Source: Leifsonia sp. SCN 70-46
Lineage (GTDB): Bacteria; Actinomycetota; Actinomycetes; Actinomycetales; Microbacteriaceae
NCBI GenBank assembly: GCA_001725325.1
Contig: MEFY01000002.1
Location: forward strand, 248,001 to 312,000
Direction of reading: 5' to 3'
DNA: 64,000 nucleotides
In this document: positions 25,434 through 34,070 of the stretch, piece by piece
Layout of the letters: every line of letters begins with the position of its first letter
How positions within the stretch are numbered: the stretch's first letter is position 1
Notes under the pieces: generated by a model
Database searches by the model: none
Seen by the model: the letters and a program-made list of their open reading frames with translations, nothing else
What the model was told of the DNA's origin: nothing
Translations under genes and position numbers: made by a program

Positions 25434-26781
25434 CGGCGAGACCGCCTTCGCTCGTCTCCTTGTACTTGGTCGACATGTCGATGCCCGTCTGCCGCATGGT
25501 CTCCACGACGGTGTCGAGCGACACGTAGTGCGACCCGTCGCCGCGCAGCGCGAGCCGCGCGGCGGTGACGGCCGTGGACGCGGCTATCGCGTTGCGCTCG
25601 ATGCACGGGATCTGCACGAGCCCGCCGACGGGGTCGCACGTGAGGCCCAGGTGGTGCTCCATCGCGATCTCTGCGGCGTTCTCGACCTGCTGGGGAGTGC
25701 CGCCCATCACCGCCGTGAGGCCGCCCGCGGCCATGGCGCACGCCGAGCCGACCTCGGCCTGGCAGCCGCCCTCGGCGCCCGAGATCGAGGCGTTGGCCTT
25801 GAAGAGCGACCCGAGGGCCGTCGCCGTAAGCAGGAACTCGCGCATGCCCTCGCGGGGGTCGTCCGCGTCGCACACGAACTCCGCCCAGTAGCGCGCGACG
25901 GCCGGCAGGATGCCCGCGGCCCCGTTCGTCGGAGCGGTGACGACCCGTCCCCCCGAGGCGTTCTCCTCGTTCACCGCGAGGGCGAACGTGCCGAGCCAGT
26001 CGCCCGGAAGCGCCGTGCCCGTGCCGGCCTCGCCCTCGAGCTGCTCGCGGATCGCGCCTGCGCGACGGCGCACCTGCAGCAGGCCCGGGAGCAGCCCGGT
26101 CGCGTGCAGGCCCGCATCGATGCAGCCGGTCATGGCCGACCAGATCGCGTCGAGCTGCGCGTCGACCTCGGCGCGCGAGCGGCGCGACTCCTCGTTGAGG
26201 CGCGCGATGCCGGCTATCGAGAGCCCGAGCTCGCCCGCGAGCGTGAGCAGCGTGTCGGCCGAGCGGTACTGGATCGGGTAGACGTGGTCGTGGGCGTGGG
26301 CATCCTCGCCCTCCCGCCGGATGAAGCCGCCGCCGATCGAGTAGTAGGTGTCGCTCGCGAGCAGCGCGCCCGCGGCGTCGCGGGCCGAGAGCGTCATGGC
26401 GTTGGGATGCCCGGGCAGGCGTGTGAAGGGCTCGAACGTGATGTCCTTGCGCACGAACATGACGGGGTGGCTGCCGGCCAGCTCGAGCGTGTCGCCGTCC
26501 TGCCAGCCGGACCAGCGCTCGCGCACCGCCGCGGGGTCGACCGTCTCGGGGGCGAGGTCGGCGAGTCCCGCGACTATCGCGTCCGGGGTGCCGTGGCCGA
26601 TGCCCGTGGCGCCGAGGGAGCCGTAGAGCACGCAGCTCACGCGGGCGACCCGCTCCAGGGTGCCGCCCGCGCGCAGGCGGTCGGCGAAGTCCCGTGCGGC
26701 CCGCATGGGGCCGACGGTGTGCGAGCTCGAGGGTCCCACTCCGATGGAGAACAGCTCGAACGCCGAAACGTACGCCGTCAC
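25414..26781 (-). CDS. sdaA: L-serine ammonia-lyase, iron-sulfur type
   Basis: A 455-residue single-chain L-serine dehydratase that converts serine to pyruvate and ammonia with a [4Fe-4S] cluster. The N-terminal beta domain starts [27 protein letters not shown]; the alpha domain carries [17 protein letters not shown], the cluster Cys in [16 protein letters not shown], and a C-terminal [19 protein letters not shown] ending in Cys. This start gives the normal length. The GTG lies 7 nt after TAGCGT, so it is probably leaderless. Confidence 0.95.
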   Translation of the reverse strand: MTAYVSAFELFSIGVGPSSSHTVGPMRAARDFADRLRAGGTLERVARVSCVLYGSLGATGIGHGTPDAIVAGLADLAPETVDPAAVRERWSGWQDGDTLELAGSHPVMFVRKDITFEPFTRLPGHPNAMTLSARDAAGALLASDTYYSIGGGFIRREGEDAHAHDHVYPIQYRSADTLLTLAGELGLSIAGIARLNEESRRSRAEVDAQLDAIWSAMTGCIDAGLHATGLLPGLLQVRRRAGAIREQLEGEAGTGTALPGDWLGTFALAVNEENASGGRVVTAPTNGAAGILPAVARYWAEFVCDADDPREGMREFLLTATALGSLFKANASISGAEGGCQAEVGSACAMAAGGLTAVMGGTPQQVENAAEIAMEHHLGLTCDPVGGLVQIPCIERNAIAASTAVTAARLALRGDGSHYVSLDTVVETMRQTGIDMSTKYKETSEGGLAVNVVEC

Positions 26782-26852
26782 GCCCCCCACGCTACGCCAC
26801 GGAGCCCCCGAGGTCACGGATGGTGGCCCCGGAGGCTCCGGCGGGAGGAGGG

Positions 26853-27626
26853 TCAGCTGACCTTCCGACGGTAGGTCACCATCGCCACGACGTACGTGAC
26901 GACGAGGATGCCGACGCACCACGCGAGCGCGATCCACAGGTCGCCGCCCACGTGCTCCCCCGCGAACAGCGCGCGGATCGAGTCCACTATCGACGTGACG
27001 GGCTGGTTCTCGGCGAACCAGCGGACCGGCCCCGGCATGGTCGCCGTCGGCACGAACGCCGAGCTGATGAACGGCAGGAAGATGAGCGGGTACGAGAACG
27101 CGCTCGCGCCGTCCACCGACTTGGCGGTGAGGCCCGGGATGACCGCGAGCCACGTGAGGGCGAGGGTGAACAGCACGAGGATCCCCGCCACCGCGAGCCA
27201 CTCGAGCACCCCCGCGCCCGTGCGGAACCCCAGGGCGAACGCGACGCCCACGACGAGGGCGAGCGAGACCACGTTCGCGACGACCGAGGTGAGCACGTGC
27301 GCCCACAGCACCGACGAGCGCGCGATGGGCATCGACTGAAACCGCTCGACGATGCCGCCCTGCATGTCGAGGAACAGGCGGTAGGCCGTGTACGAGATGC
27401 CCGACGCGACGGTGATGAGCAGGATGCCCGGCAGCAGGTAGTTCACGTAGTTGCCGCCGCCCGGACCCGAGCCCGTGTCGATCGCGCCGCCGAACACGAA
27501 CGTGAACAGCAGCAGGAACGCGACGGGCATGATCGCCGTCGTGATGATCGTGTCGGGGCTCCGCACGATGTGCGTGAGGGAGCGGCCCGTGAGGGTCGCG
27601 GTGTCGCCGATGACGTGGGTGCTCAT
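26853..27626 (-). CDS. ABC-2 type drug exporter permease, DrrB-like
   Basis: A 257-residue permease of the daunorubicin-resistance type with about six helices: VAFLLLFTFVFGG, LLPGILLITVASGISYTAYRL, ANVVSLALVVGVAFALGF and ILVLFTLALTWLAVIPGL among them. The IVERFQSMPIARSSVLWAHVLTSVVAN loop is the DrrB/NodJ signature. It is last in a PadR-DUF1048-ATPase-permease operon and overlaps the ATPase gene by 4 nt. The likely role is export of a toxic or signalling molecule induced through PadR. Confidence 0.92.
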   Translation of the reverse strand: MSTHVIGDTATLTGRSLTHIVRSPDTIITTAIMPVAFLLLFTFVFGGAIDTGSGPGGGNYVNYLLPGILLITVASGISYTAYRLFLDMQGGIVERFQSMPIARSSVLWAHVLTSVVANVVSLALVVGVAFALGFRTGAGVLEWLAVAGILVLFTLALTWLAVIPGLTAKSVDGASAFSYPLIFLPFISSAFVPTATMPGPVRWFAENQPVTSIVDSIRALFAGEHVGGDLWIALAWCVGILVVTYVVAMVTYRRKVS

Positions 27627-28378
27627 GCCGCCTTCTCCTGGTTCTCGCCCGTGATCGCGAAGAAGACCTCCTCGAGCGTGGGCTGCTTCTCGACGTACTC
27701 CACCGTCGCGGCGGGGAGGAGCTTCTTGAGCTCCGCCAGGGTGCCGTCGACGATGATGCGGCCCTCGTGCAGGATCGCGATGCGGTCCGCGAGGTGCTCG
27801 GCCTCCTCGAGGTACTGGGTGGTGAGCAGCACGGTGGTGCCGCCGTCGGCGAGCTGCCGCACCGTGCGCCAGACCTCCTGCCGCGCCTCCGGGTCGAGGC
27901 CCGTCGTGGGCTCGTCGAGGAAGATGACCGCGGGCTCGCCGATGAGGCTCATCGCGATGTCGAGGCGGCGGCGCATGCCGCCCGAGTACGTGGCGGCCTT
28001 GCGCCCGCCCGCCTCCGTGAGGGAGAAGCGCTCGAGCAGCCGGTCCGCGATCGCCCCGGCCTCCGGCAGGTGCCGCAGGCGCGCGACGAGCACGAGGTTC
28101 TCGCGGCCCGTGAGCCGCTCATCCACCGCCGCGAACTGGCCCGTGAGGCTGATCGCCTCGCGCACCTCCTGCGGCCGGGCCGCGACGTCGATGCCGTCGA
28201 TGGTCGCGGTGCCGCCGTCGGCGGCGAGCAGGGTCGAGAGGATGCGGATGAGCGTCGTCTTGCCCGCGCCGTTGGAGCCGAGCAGCGCCTGCACGGTGCC
28301 GCGCTCCACGGAGAGGTCGACGCCCTTGAGCACCTCGAGCTTCTTGTAGCTCTTGGTGAGCCCCGCGACCTCGATCAT
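27623..28378 (-). CDS. ABC-2 type drug exporter ATPase, DrrA-like
   Basis: A 251-residue ATPase. Walker A GSNGAGKTT (with Ser for the usual Pro), Q-loop SLTGQFAAVDERLTGRENL (the DrrA-type Q-loop), signature YSGGMRRRLDIAMSL, Walker B AVIFLDEPTTGLDPEAR and the H-loop TTQYLEEAE, where Gln replaces the usual His, as in many DrrA proteins. The C-terminal YVEKQPTLEEVFFAITG is the typical DrrA tail. It overlaps both neighbouring genes by 4 nt. Confidence 0.93.
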   Translation of the reverse strand: MIEVAGLTKSYKKLEVLKGVDLSVERGTVQALLGSNGAGKTTLIRILSTLLAADGGTATIDGIDVAARPQEVREAISLTGQFAAVDERLTGRENLVLVARLRHLPEAGAIADRLLERFSLTEAGGRKAATYSGGMRRRLDIAMSLIGEPAVIFLDEPTTGLDPEARQEVWRTVRQLADGGTTVLLTTQYLEEAEHLADRIAILHEGRIIVDGTLAELKKLLPAATVEYVEKQPTLEEVFFAITGENQEKAA

Positions 28379-28737
28379 GACTCAGCCGCCTTGTCGATGG
28401 AGCGCGTGAGGCGCTCGCGCTCCTTGGCGATCCAGCCGCCGTCGGAGTACGTCTTCACGAACTCGTCGACGAACTCGACGGGGGTGTCGCCCACGATGTC
28501 GCGGATGGGCGTCTCGTCGGCCGCCGCGCGCTCGAACAGGTCGGCGAGGTCGTCGAACATGACGGCCGCGCGGCTCCAGTCGGCGGGGGTGTCGCCCGAG
28601 TGCATGAGGTAGCGCTCGATCGCGTCGACCGCCGTGCGGTAGTTCTCGGGGAGCGCCTTGACGCGGGCCTTGTACGCGCGCCACTGCTTCTTGTCGTCGA
28701 TCGAGCCGATGACGAGCTCGAGGATGTTCTTTGCCAT
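28375..28737 (-). CDS. DUF1048 protein
   Basis: About 120 residues, mostly helical: MAKNILELVIGSIDDKKQWRAYKARVKALPENYRTAVDAIERYLMH. DUF1048 proteins are small helical proteins regularly found with PadR regulators and ABC exporters; their role is unknown. The ATG at 28737 has GAAGGG 8 nt upstream; the earlier ATG at 28743 overlaps the padR stop but would leave only 2 nt. It overlaps the ATPase gene by 4 nt. Confidence 0.85.
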   Translation of the reverse strand: MAKNILELVIGSIDDKKQWRAYKARVKALPENYRTAVDAIERYLMHSGDTPADWSRAAVMFDDLADLFERAAADETPIRDIVGDTPVEFVDEFVKTYSDGGWIAKERERLTRSIDKAAES

Positions 28738-28739
28738 TG

Positions 28740-29069
28740 TCATTTCCCTTCGGTGCGGAGCTGCTCGAGGCGGTCGGCCAGGAAGCCCCAGTTGGTCCAG
28801 AAGTCGTCGAGGTACTCGCGGCCGGCGGCGTTGAGCGAGTAGACCTTGCGGGGCGGGCCCTTCTCCGACGCGACCTTCTCGACGTCGACGAGCCCGCGCT
28901 GCTCCACACGGACGAGGAGCGCGTAGACGGTGCCCTCCGCGATCTCGGTGAACCCCTGCTCGCGCAGCCACGCGGTGATCTCGTACCCGTAGGCCGCACG
29001 GCCCGCGAGGATCGCGAGCACGACGCCCTCGAGCGTCCCCTTGAGCATCTCGGTGATCTGCTTGGGCAC
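28740..29069 (-). CDS. PadR-family transcriptional regulator
   Basis: About 109 residues with the PadR winged helix: GTLEGVVLAILAGRAAYGYEITAWLREQGF, then IAEGTVYALLVRVEQRGLVDVEK and the wing GPPRKVYSLNAAGREYL. I start at GTG 29069 with GGAGG close by, rather than the ATG at 29093 that lacks a ribosome site and lies inside the promoter region. It heads the drug-export operon. A 17-bp inverted repeat covering its promoter is the likely autoregulatory operator, so an effector that releases PadR would induce the whole operon. Confidence 0.9.
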   Translation of the reverse strand: MPKQITEMLKGTLEGVVLAILAGRAAYGYEITAWLREQGFTEIAEGTVYALLVRVEQRGLVDVEKVASEKGPPRKVYSLNAAGREYLDDFWTNWGFLADRLEQLRTEGK

Positions 29070-29094
29070 GGTGCCTCCACTACTCAGTGTCATT

Positions 29095-29150
29095 GGTATT
29101 CAGTGTTACTACTTACTGGTACATAGTAACGCTGAATACCGAGTTCGCAA
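29095..29150 (-). promoter_or_regulatory. padR operon promoter and PadR operator
   Basis: Inverted repeat GGTATTCAGTGTTACTA (29095-29111) and TAGTAACGCTGAATACC (29124-29140): 16 of 17 bp match across a 12-nt spacer. On the minus strand a promoter is embedded in it: TTGCGA at 29145-29150, a 16-nt spacer, and TACTAT at 29123-29128. Repressor bound to the repeat would cover the -10 box and transcription start. Confidence 0.75.
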
Positions 29151-29184
29151 GTGCCGCGCGGAAAATCGTCTACACTCCTACCTC

Positions 29185-29442
29185 GTGCACTGGGGGAACC
29201 GACGCGAGAAGCTGCTCAAGCGGCTCGTGTTCTCGGCGAAGGCGCGCTGCGACTGCGGCGCGGGCCTCGCGTACGACAAGCGCGCCTCGCATCCCGCCTG
29301 GGACTGCAGCGCCATCCTCCTGGGCGACGCGCTCCTCGTCGCGGGCGAGCGCGGGGTGTGCGAGCACTCGCTGCCGTGCGACTACTACGACGTCACGTCG
29401 GAGAAGAGCCGCACGGCCGACGGCGCTACGACGCGGCCGTAA
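29185..29442 (+). CDS. Small Cys-containing hypothetical protein
   Basis: An 85-residue protein starting VHWGNRREKLLKRLVFSAKARCDCGAG. It holds five Cys: a CDC pair, one in the WDCSAIL segment, and two more in GVCEHSLPCDYYD. Codon usage is strongly G/C in third positions, which supports it as real. The GTG lies 8 nt after TACACT (29171-29176), consistent with a leaderless mRNA divergent from padR. The Cys could bind metal or form a small zinc ribbon. I recognise no family. The 3' end overlaps gluconokinase by 17 bp. Confidence 0.6.
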   Translation: MHWGNRREKLLKRLVFSAKARCDCGAGLAYDKRASHPAWDCSAILLGDALLVAGERGVCEHSLPCDYYDVTSEKSRTADGATTRP

Positions 29443-29917
29443 CCCTCGCGACGATCTCGCCGACCGGCAGCGCCGCGTCGACGGCGATGCCCGGCTCGTC
29501 GGCACCGAGCGGCTCGAGCGCCTCGAACTGCGAGCCCACGAGCGACGCGGGCATGAAGTGCCCCTCCCGGCCGGCGACGCGGGCGCGCACCGTCGCGGGG
29601 TCGACGACGAGGTGCACGAAGAGGATGCCCGGGGCGAACCCGCGCAGCCGATCCCGGTAGGCGCGCTTGAGCGCCGAGCAGCTGACCACGGCGGGCTCGG
29701 ACCGCGCGGCGAGCCATCCCCCGATCGCGTCGAGCCACGGGCCGCGGTCGTCGTCGTCGAGGGGCGTGCCCGCGGCCATCTTCGCCACGTTCGCGGGCGG
29801 GTGGAAGTCGTCCCCCTCCGCGAAGTCACGCCCGAGGGCGGCGGCGAGCGCGAGCCCGACTGTCGTCTTGCCCGACCCCGAGACGCCCATCACGACGAGG
29901 TGCTGGAGGGCGGCCAT
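29426..29917 (-). CDS. gntK: Gluconokinase
   Basis: A 163-residue P-loop kinase that phosphorylates D-gluconate to 6-phosphogluconate, feeding the pentose phosphate pathway. Walker A GVSGSGKTT is at 11-19, followed by the signature FAEGDDFHPPANVAKMAAGTPLDDDDRGPWL and SCSALKRAYRDRLR, all canonical for GntK. TAGCAT ends 6 nt before the ATG, so it probably has its own leaderless transcript. The ThuA gene lies upstream in the same direction. No gluconate permease is visible in the window. Confidence 0.95.
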   Translation of the reverse strand: MAALQHLVVMGVSGSGKTTVGLALAAALGRDFAEGDDFHPPANVAKMAAGTPLDDDDRGPWLDAIGGWLAARSEPAVVSCSALKRAYRDRLRGFAPGILFVHLVVDPATVRARVAGREGHFMPASLVGSQFEALEPLGADEPGIAVDAALPVGEIVARVTAAS

Positions 29918-29926
29918 CCCCCGATG

Positions 29927-30799
29927 CTAGCTGCCGTGGTTGTAGTACGGCCACGGCAGGAAGCGCCGCTCGCCGCGGCGGTCGGGCCCCGTGATCGTCA
30001 CCTCGCCCGTCGCGGCCCACTCGACGCCGCGCGGGAACATCCTGATGAACTCGATGCGGCGGAACGTGTCGATGTCGTGGCCGATCGTGATGACGAACGA
30101 CCGGCCCCGGCCGTACTCGTTGATCCACGCGATGGGCTGGTCGGTGTTCATGCCGGGCAGGTCGGCGATGCCCCCCTCGGGGATGGCGACGGGGTAGTGG
30201 CTCATGGGCCAGATCGGCGCCTTCTCGTACGACTCGAGGTCGTCGAAGGTCGTGAGCAGCACGTGCGCGCCGTCGTAGAGCTGCACGCCCGTGAGGATGT
30301 CGTCGCCCGTGACCGTCCACGGCTTGGCGATGCCCTCGGTGATGGGGTGCTCCGGGTCGGCGATCGAGAGCAGCGCCTCGCCCCACGGTCGCGGGCGGAT
30401 GCCCGTGGGCACGCTCAGCTTGGCGCCGCGCATGACGTTGTACTCCTCGGGGTAGCCCCAGTCGTCCTCCTGCACGGCGGAGCCGTGGAACCACACGATG
30501 CCCTTGCCGTCGTCGTGCACGAACTTGAGCAGGGCGGCATCCGTCTCGGGGCCGAAGCCGGTGGCCTTGTCGTGGTAGCCGTCGCGGCCCTCGAACACGA
30601 CGATGACGACGTCGTACTTGTCGATGGTGGCGGAGGTGAGGCCGCGCGGGTCCTCGACGACGCGCACCCTGAACCGGGCGGTGTCCTCGAGCAGCGTGGT
30701 GATCCACTGGTTGTGCGTGCGGAAGCCGCGCACCTCGTTGTCGTGCTCGCGGGTCATGTGCCCCGAGAGGATGAGGACCTGCAGAACATCGTTGGTCAT
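29927..30799 (-). CDS. ThuA-domain protein
   Basis: A 290-residue ThuA-like protein with the glutamine-amidotransferase-like fold. It begins MTNDVLQVLILSGHMTREHDN and shows a DDGKGIVWFHGSAVQ elbow, an HPITEGIAKPW segment and the late RSFVITIGHDIDTF that matches the usual GHD motif of the family. ThuA and ThuB of rhizobia act in 3-keto-sugar/trehalose metabolism, but related proteins are found in many sugar clusters. The start has TAGCGT 6 nt upstream, so it is likely leaderless. It diverges from the diguanylate cyclase gene. Confidence 0.85.
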   Translation of the reverse strand: MTNDVLQVLILSGHMTREHDNEVRGFRTHNQWITTLLEDTARFRVRVVEDPRGLTSATIDKYDVVIVVFEGRDGYHDKATGFGPETDAALLKFVHDDGKGIVWFHGSAVQEDDWGYPEEYNVMRGAKLSVPTGIRPRPWGEALLSIADPEHPITEGIAKPWTVTGDDILTGVQLYDGAHVLLTTFDDLESYEKAPIWPMSHYPVAIPEGGIADLPGMNTDQPIAWINEYGRGRSFVITIGHDIDTFRRIEFIRMFPRGVEWAATGEVTITGPDRRGERRFLPWPYYNHGS

Positions 30800-30871
30800 G
30801 CCGTCACGCTAGCAGCATTAAGTCGTTTTTCGACATAAGATTCTTCGAAATCGGCGTTGAGACGGTCCGGG

Positions 30872-30900
30872 TTGACACGGCCTCCGCGCGACCGCACGAT
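30872..30900 (+). promoter_or_regulatory. Promoter of the diguanylate cyclase gene
   Basis: A perfect TTGACA (30872-30877), a 17-nt spacer and CACGAT (30895-30900), ending 7 nt before the GTG. This is the best complete -35/-10 pair seen in the window and implies a leaderless transcript. Confidence 0.7.
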
Positions 30901-30907
30901 TTTCACT

Positions 30908-32239
30908 GTGACCCTGCCGCACCCGCCCACGTGCGGCCTCATCGAGGTCGCCCCCGACGGCCTCATCTCGTCGGTGAGCGACGACGTGCTCGCCCTCGTG
31001 GACAGGCCGGCGGACGCGCTCGTCGGCGCTCCGCTCTCGTCGCTGCTCGAGACCCGCATGCCGCTCACGGGCTCCGACACGGTGCCCGCGGACGCCGTGC
31101 TCCGCACACGCTCCGGCACGACGCATCCCGTCGTCATCGGGGCCCTGCCCGCGGCGGGCGACGGGCTGAGCATCGCCGTGTTCGACGTGAGCCCCGCCAC
31201 CTCGTTCGAGCGGGGCTTCAGCACCGCGACCGCGCGGGGCTCGCGCGGGCAGGAGCGCCTGCAGATCCTCCTCGGAGCCTCGGTCGGCTTCGCGGGAGCG
31301 CACGACGAGCTCACGGCGGCCGAGCTGCTCGCCGACGTCGCCAAGCGCGCCTACCGCGCCTCGCACGTGAGCGTGCACCTGCGGCGCGAAGGCGAGCTCG
31401 TGCGGGTCGCGGGCGAGAACCCGCTGCTCGACCACTGGCCGGCGGGGCACCGTCCCACGGGCGACCGCACGTTCGTGGGCGGCGAGGTCATCGTCGTGCA
31501 CACGCCCGACGACGCGCGCCGCTTCGTGCCGGAGGCACCCATGGACGAGGTGTTCCGCCGGGCCGGCATCCACGCGGCCATCGCAGCGCCCCTCGCCTAC
31601 GACGGCGGGCCCATCGGCTCGTTCATCTGCTACTTCGACCACCCGCGCGACTTCGACGACGAGGCCGTGCCGCTCGCGGAGGCCCTCGCCGACCAGGCCG
31701 CTCAGGCGATCACGCGCGTGCGGCTCGAGAGCACGCTGCGCCGCGACTCCATGATCGACGCGACGACGGGCCTGCCGAGCAGGCGCCTGTTCGAGGATGA
31801 GGCCATGCACTCGCTCGCGAGCGACACCCCGGCCGTGTGCGTGCTCTTCATCGACCTCGACGGGTTCAAGGCCGTCAACGACCGGCTCGGGCACAGCGCG
31901 GGGGACCTCCTGCTCGGCCAGGTCGGCCAGCGCCTCAAGTCGCTCGTGCGCGAGGGCGACTCGATCGGCAGGTTCGGCGGCGACGAGTTCATCGCCGTCG
32001 CCGCCGTGCACGACGAGTCGGAGGGCAGGATGCTCGCGGAGCGCATCCACGCCGCCCTCGAGCGGCCCTTCGCCGGAGTGCCCGAGGGCCTGCCCGTCAC
32101 CGCGAGCATCGGGCTCGTCGTGGCGCAGCCGGGAGACGGCTCGTCCGTGACCCTCGACCTGCTCGTGCGCGCCGCCGACCACGCGATGTACGAGGCCAAG
32201 TCCGCGGGCGGGAACCGCGTCGCCGCGGGCCCCTACTAG
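30908..32239 (+). CDS. Diguanylate cyclase with PAS-like and GAF domains
   Basis: A 443-residue signalling protein. A PAS-like N-terminus (about 10-90: GLIEVAPDGLISSVSDDVLALVDR) precedes a GAF domain (about 110-280) and a C-terminal GGDEF domain. The GGDEF motif is at 357-361 and the product-inhibition site RxxD (REGD) at 348-351, exactly five residues before it, so it should be active and feedback-inhibited. It makes cyclic di-GMP from two GTP. The adjacent EAL gene encodes the opposing enzyme. The start has no Shine-Dalgarno but a near-consensus promoter ends 7 nt upstream. Confidence 0.92.
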   Translation: MTLPHPPTCGLIEVAPDGLISSVSDDVLALVDRPADALVGAPLSSLLETRMPLTGSDTVPADAVLRTRSGTTHPVVIGALPAAGDGLSIAVFDVSPATSFERGFSTATARGSRGQERLQILLGASVGFAGAHDELTAAELLADVAKRAYRASHVSVHLRREGELVRVAGENPLLDHWPAGHRPTGDRTFVGGEVIVVHTPDDARRFVPEAPMDEVFRRAGIHAAIAAPLAYDGGPIGSFICYFDHPRDFDDEAVPLAEALADQAAQAITRVRLESTLRRDSMIDATTGLPSRRLFEDEAMHSLASDTPAVCVLFIDLDGFKAVNDRLGHSAGDLLLGQVGQRLKSLVREGDSIGRFGGDEFIAVAAVHDESEGRMLAERIHAALERPFAGVPEGLPVTASIGLVVAQPGDGSSVTLDLLVRAADHAMYEAKSAGGNRVAAGPY

Positions 32240-32278
32240 CCCTTGACGCGCGATGCCCCGGGGCGCTCAACTGGTCCG

Positions 32279-33184
32279 ATGACCGACCTCGCGACCGCGC
32301 TGACCGGCGCGGCCGCCCGGGGCGAGCTGTTCGCCCACTTCCAGCCGCAGCTCGACCCGGAGACGGACAGGATCGTGGGCGCCGAGGCCCTCGCGCGCTG
32401 GGACCATCCCGGGCTGGGTCTCGTGCCGCCGCTCGACTTCATCACGGTCGCCGAGCAGACCGGCCTCATCGACGAGGTCGGGGAGGCGATGGTGGAGCTG
32501 GGATGCGCGTTCGCCGCGCGCATCGCGGGCTCGGGCATCCAGGTCGCCATCAACGTGTCGGCGCTGCAGCTCGCCGACGCCACGTTCGCCGACCGCTTCG
32601 CCGCGATCGCGGAGCGCCACGGCGTGCCCCTCGGCGAGCTCACCGTCGAGATCACGGAGTCGCACCCCGTCGACGCCGTCCCGGGAGCCGTCGAGCAGCT
32701 CGTGCGGCTGCGCGACGGCGGCGCGGGCATCGCGCTCGACGACTTCGGCACCGGCTACTCGTCGTTCAAGCAGCTCGAGTCGCTGCCGTTCACCGAGCTC
32801 AAGATGGACCAGTCGCTCATCCGCGATGACACCGACGAGACGTGGAACCGCGTCGGCACGCTCGTGGTGCTCGCCCGCCACCGCGGCATGCGCATCGTCG
32901 CGGAGGGCATCGAGACCCTCGAGCAGTACGAGCGCGTGCGCGCGGCGGGCTGCGACCGCGCGCAGGGCTACTTCCTCGGCATGCCCATGCCCGCCGACGA
33001 GTTCGTGCAGTTCGCCGCGGCGCGCGTGCGCACGCCCCTCCCCCGGGTCGCCGCACCCGCGCGTCGCGCGCTCGCCGCCGCGGGCATCCGCGCGCTCGAG
33101 GACCTCGCGACCTGGACGCGACGCGACCTGCTCGCCCTGCCGGGGATCGGCGCCCGGACCGCGGACCGGCTGATCGGCCGGTAG
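32279..33184 (+). CDS. EAL-domain cyclic di-GMP phosphodiesterase with C-terminal helix-hairpin-helix
   Basis: A 301-residue protein. All EAL catalytic residues are present: E36 (EAL), N92 (INVS), E124 and E127 (EITE), D154-D155 (DDFGTGYSSF), K175, E209 (AEGIE) and Q229, so it should hydrolyse cyclic di-GMP. After the EAL fold (ending about 250) the last 39 residues form a helix-hairpin-helix-like unit with LPGIGARTA at 287-295, normally a nonspecific DNA- or protein-binding motif. I start at ATG 32279; a TTGACG box lies 30 nt upstream and no Shine-Dalgarno is visible. The diguanylate cyclase lies just upstream. Confidence 0.92.
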   Translation: MTDLATALTGAAARGELFAHFQPQLDPETDRIVGAEALARWDHPGLGLVPPLDFITVAEQTGLIDEVGEAMVELGCAFAARIAGSGIQVAINVSALQLADATFADRFAAIAERHGVPLGELTVEITESHPVDAVPGAVEQLVRLRDGGAGIALDDFGTGYSSFKQLESLPFTELKMDQSLIRDDTDETWNRVGTLVVLARHRGMRIVAEGIETLEQYERVRAAGCDRAQGYFLGMPMPADEFVQFAAARVRTPLPRVAAPARRALAAAGIRALEDLATWTRRDLLALPGIGARTADRLIGR

Positions 33185-33256
33185 CGCGTCGACACGCCCG
33201 TCGAACCCACGCCGCAGGGACTGGACTCCCGCGCGGCAGCCGAGCACGGGTCCCAC

Positions 33257-33339
33257 CCCCGCAGTTGCGGAGGACGGCACGCCGCGGACGGGGCCTGCCC
33301 GCGGGACGGGGCGGCGTGCCGTCCTCCGCAACTTCGGGG
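33257..33339. repeat. Palindromic intergenic element, copy A
   Basis: Two perfect 23-nt arms (33263-33285 and 33311-33333) separated by 25 nt; allowing one mismatch the arms extend to 29 nt. The right arm begins GCGGCGTGCCGTCCTCCGCA. It lies in the 243-nt gap between the EAL and HEAT genes, which shows no other feature. Two more copies with the same arm and spacer lengths occur at 45.2-45.4 kb. Confidence 0.8.
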
Positions 33340-33427
33340 CGGGCGCGGCGGCACCGGGGCGAGAGCGGACTGGACGCTCGCGCGTCACATCCTCGACCGC
33401 CCGCCGCGGATGTGCGAGCGTGGACGC

Positions 33428-34060
33428 ATGACTGTCGACACCCGGCTCCGTGAGGCGCTCGACGCGCCCTCGGCCTCCGACCGGCTGCAGGCGGCGCTCG
33501 ACGCCGGCATCCGCCCGAACCCGGGCTTCGTCGAGGCGCTCGTCGAGCGCTGCGCCGTCGAGCCCGACTTCTCCGTGCGCGAGATGCTCACGTGGGCGCT
33601 CGTGCGGCACCCCGCCGAGCTCACCGTGCCGCTCCTCGTGGCCGAGGTCGCGGGCGACGTCACGCAGGGGCGCAGCCAGGCCCTCCACACCCTCTCCAAG
33701 ATCGCCGACCCCGCGGGCTGGACCGCCATCACCTCCGACGTGCTGCACGACCCCGACGACTCGGTCGCCCGCACCGCCTGGCGCGCGGCCGCGGTGCTCG
33801 CGCCCGACGCCGAGCGGCCCGCGCTCGCGAGGGACCTCGCCACGCAGCTGGGCCGCGGCGACCGTTCCGTGCAGCAGAGCCTGAGCCGGGCGCTCGCGAC
33901 GCTCGGCGTCGACTCCGCCGCTGCGCTCGAGGATGCCCGCGCGCATCCCGATCCGCGGGTGCGCATCCACGCCATCGCGACCGAGCGCATCATCGACGAC
34001 CCCGACGAAGCCTTCGACTCGGCCATGTTCGAGGCGGAGCGGATCGCCCTCGGCCTGTAG
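33428..34060 (+). CDS. HEAT-repeat protein
   Basis: A 210-residue, almost wholly helical protein with repeats of about 30-38 residues (VREMLTWALVRHPAELTVPLLVAEV, GRSQALHTLSKIADPAGWTAI, VARTAWRAAAVLAPDAERPAL, VQQSLSRALATLGVDSAAAL, VRIHAIATERII). Such superhelices bind proteins or, in the AlkD family, DNA bases, but no catalytic residues are obvious. The start at ATG 33428 has no strong ribosome site. Two short genes follow closely, giving a likely three-gene operon with peptidase E. Confidence 0.75.
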   Translation: MTVDTRLREALDAPSASDRLQAALDAGIRPNPGFVEALVERCAVEPDFSVREMLTWALVRHPAELTVPLLVAEVAGDVTQGRSQALHTLSKIADPAGWTAITSDVLHDPDDSVARTAWRAAAVLAPDAERPALARDLATQLGRGDRSVQQSLSRALATLGVDSAAALEDARAHPDPRVRIHAIATERIIDDPDEAFDSAMFEAERIALGL

Positions 34061-34070
34061 TGTCACGAAG

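Noticed and set aside
30817-30836. GTCG-TTTTT-CGAC inverted repeat between the ThuA and diguanylate cyclase genes
   Set aside because: Only four perfect pairs around a T-run, with TTA/TAA flanks; too short to call an operator or terminator with confidence.
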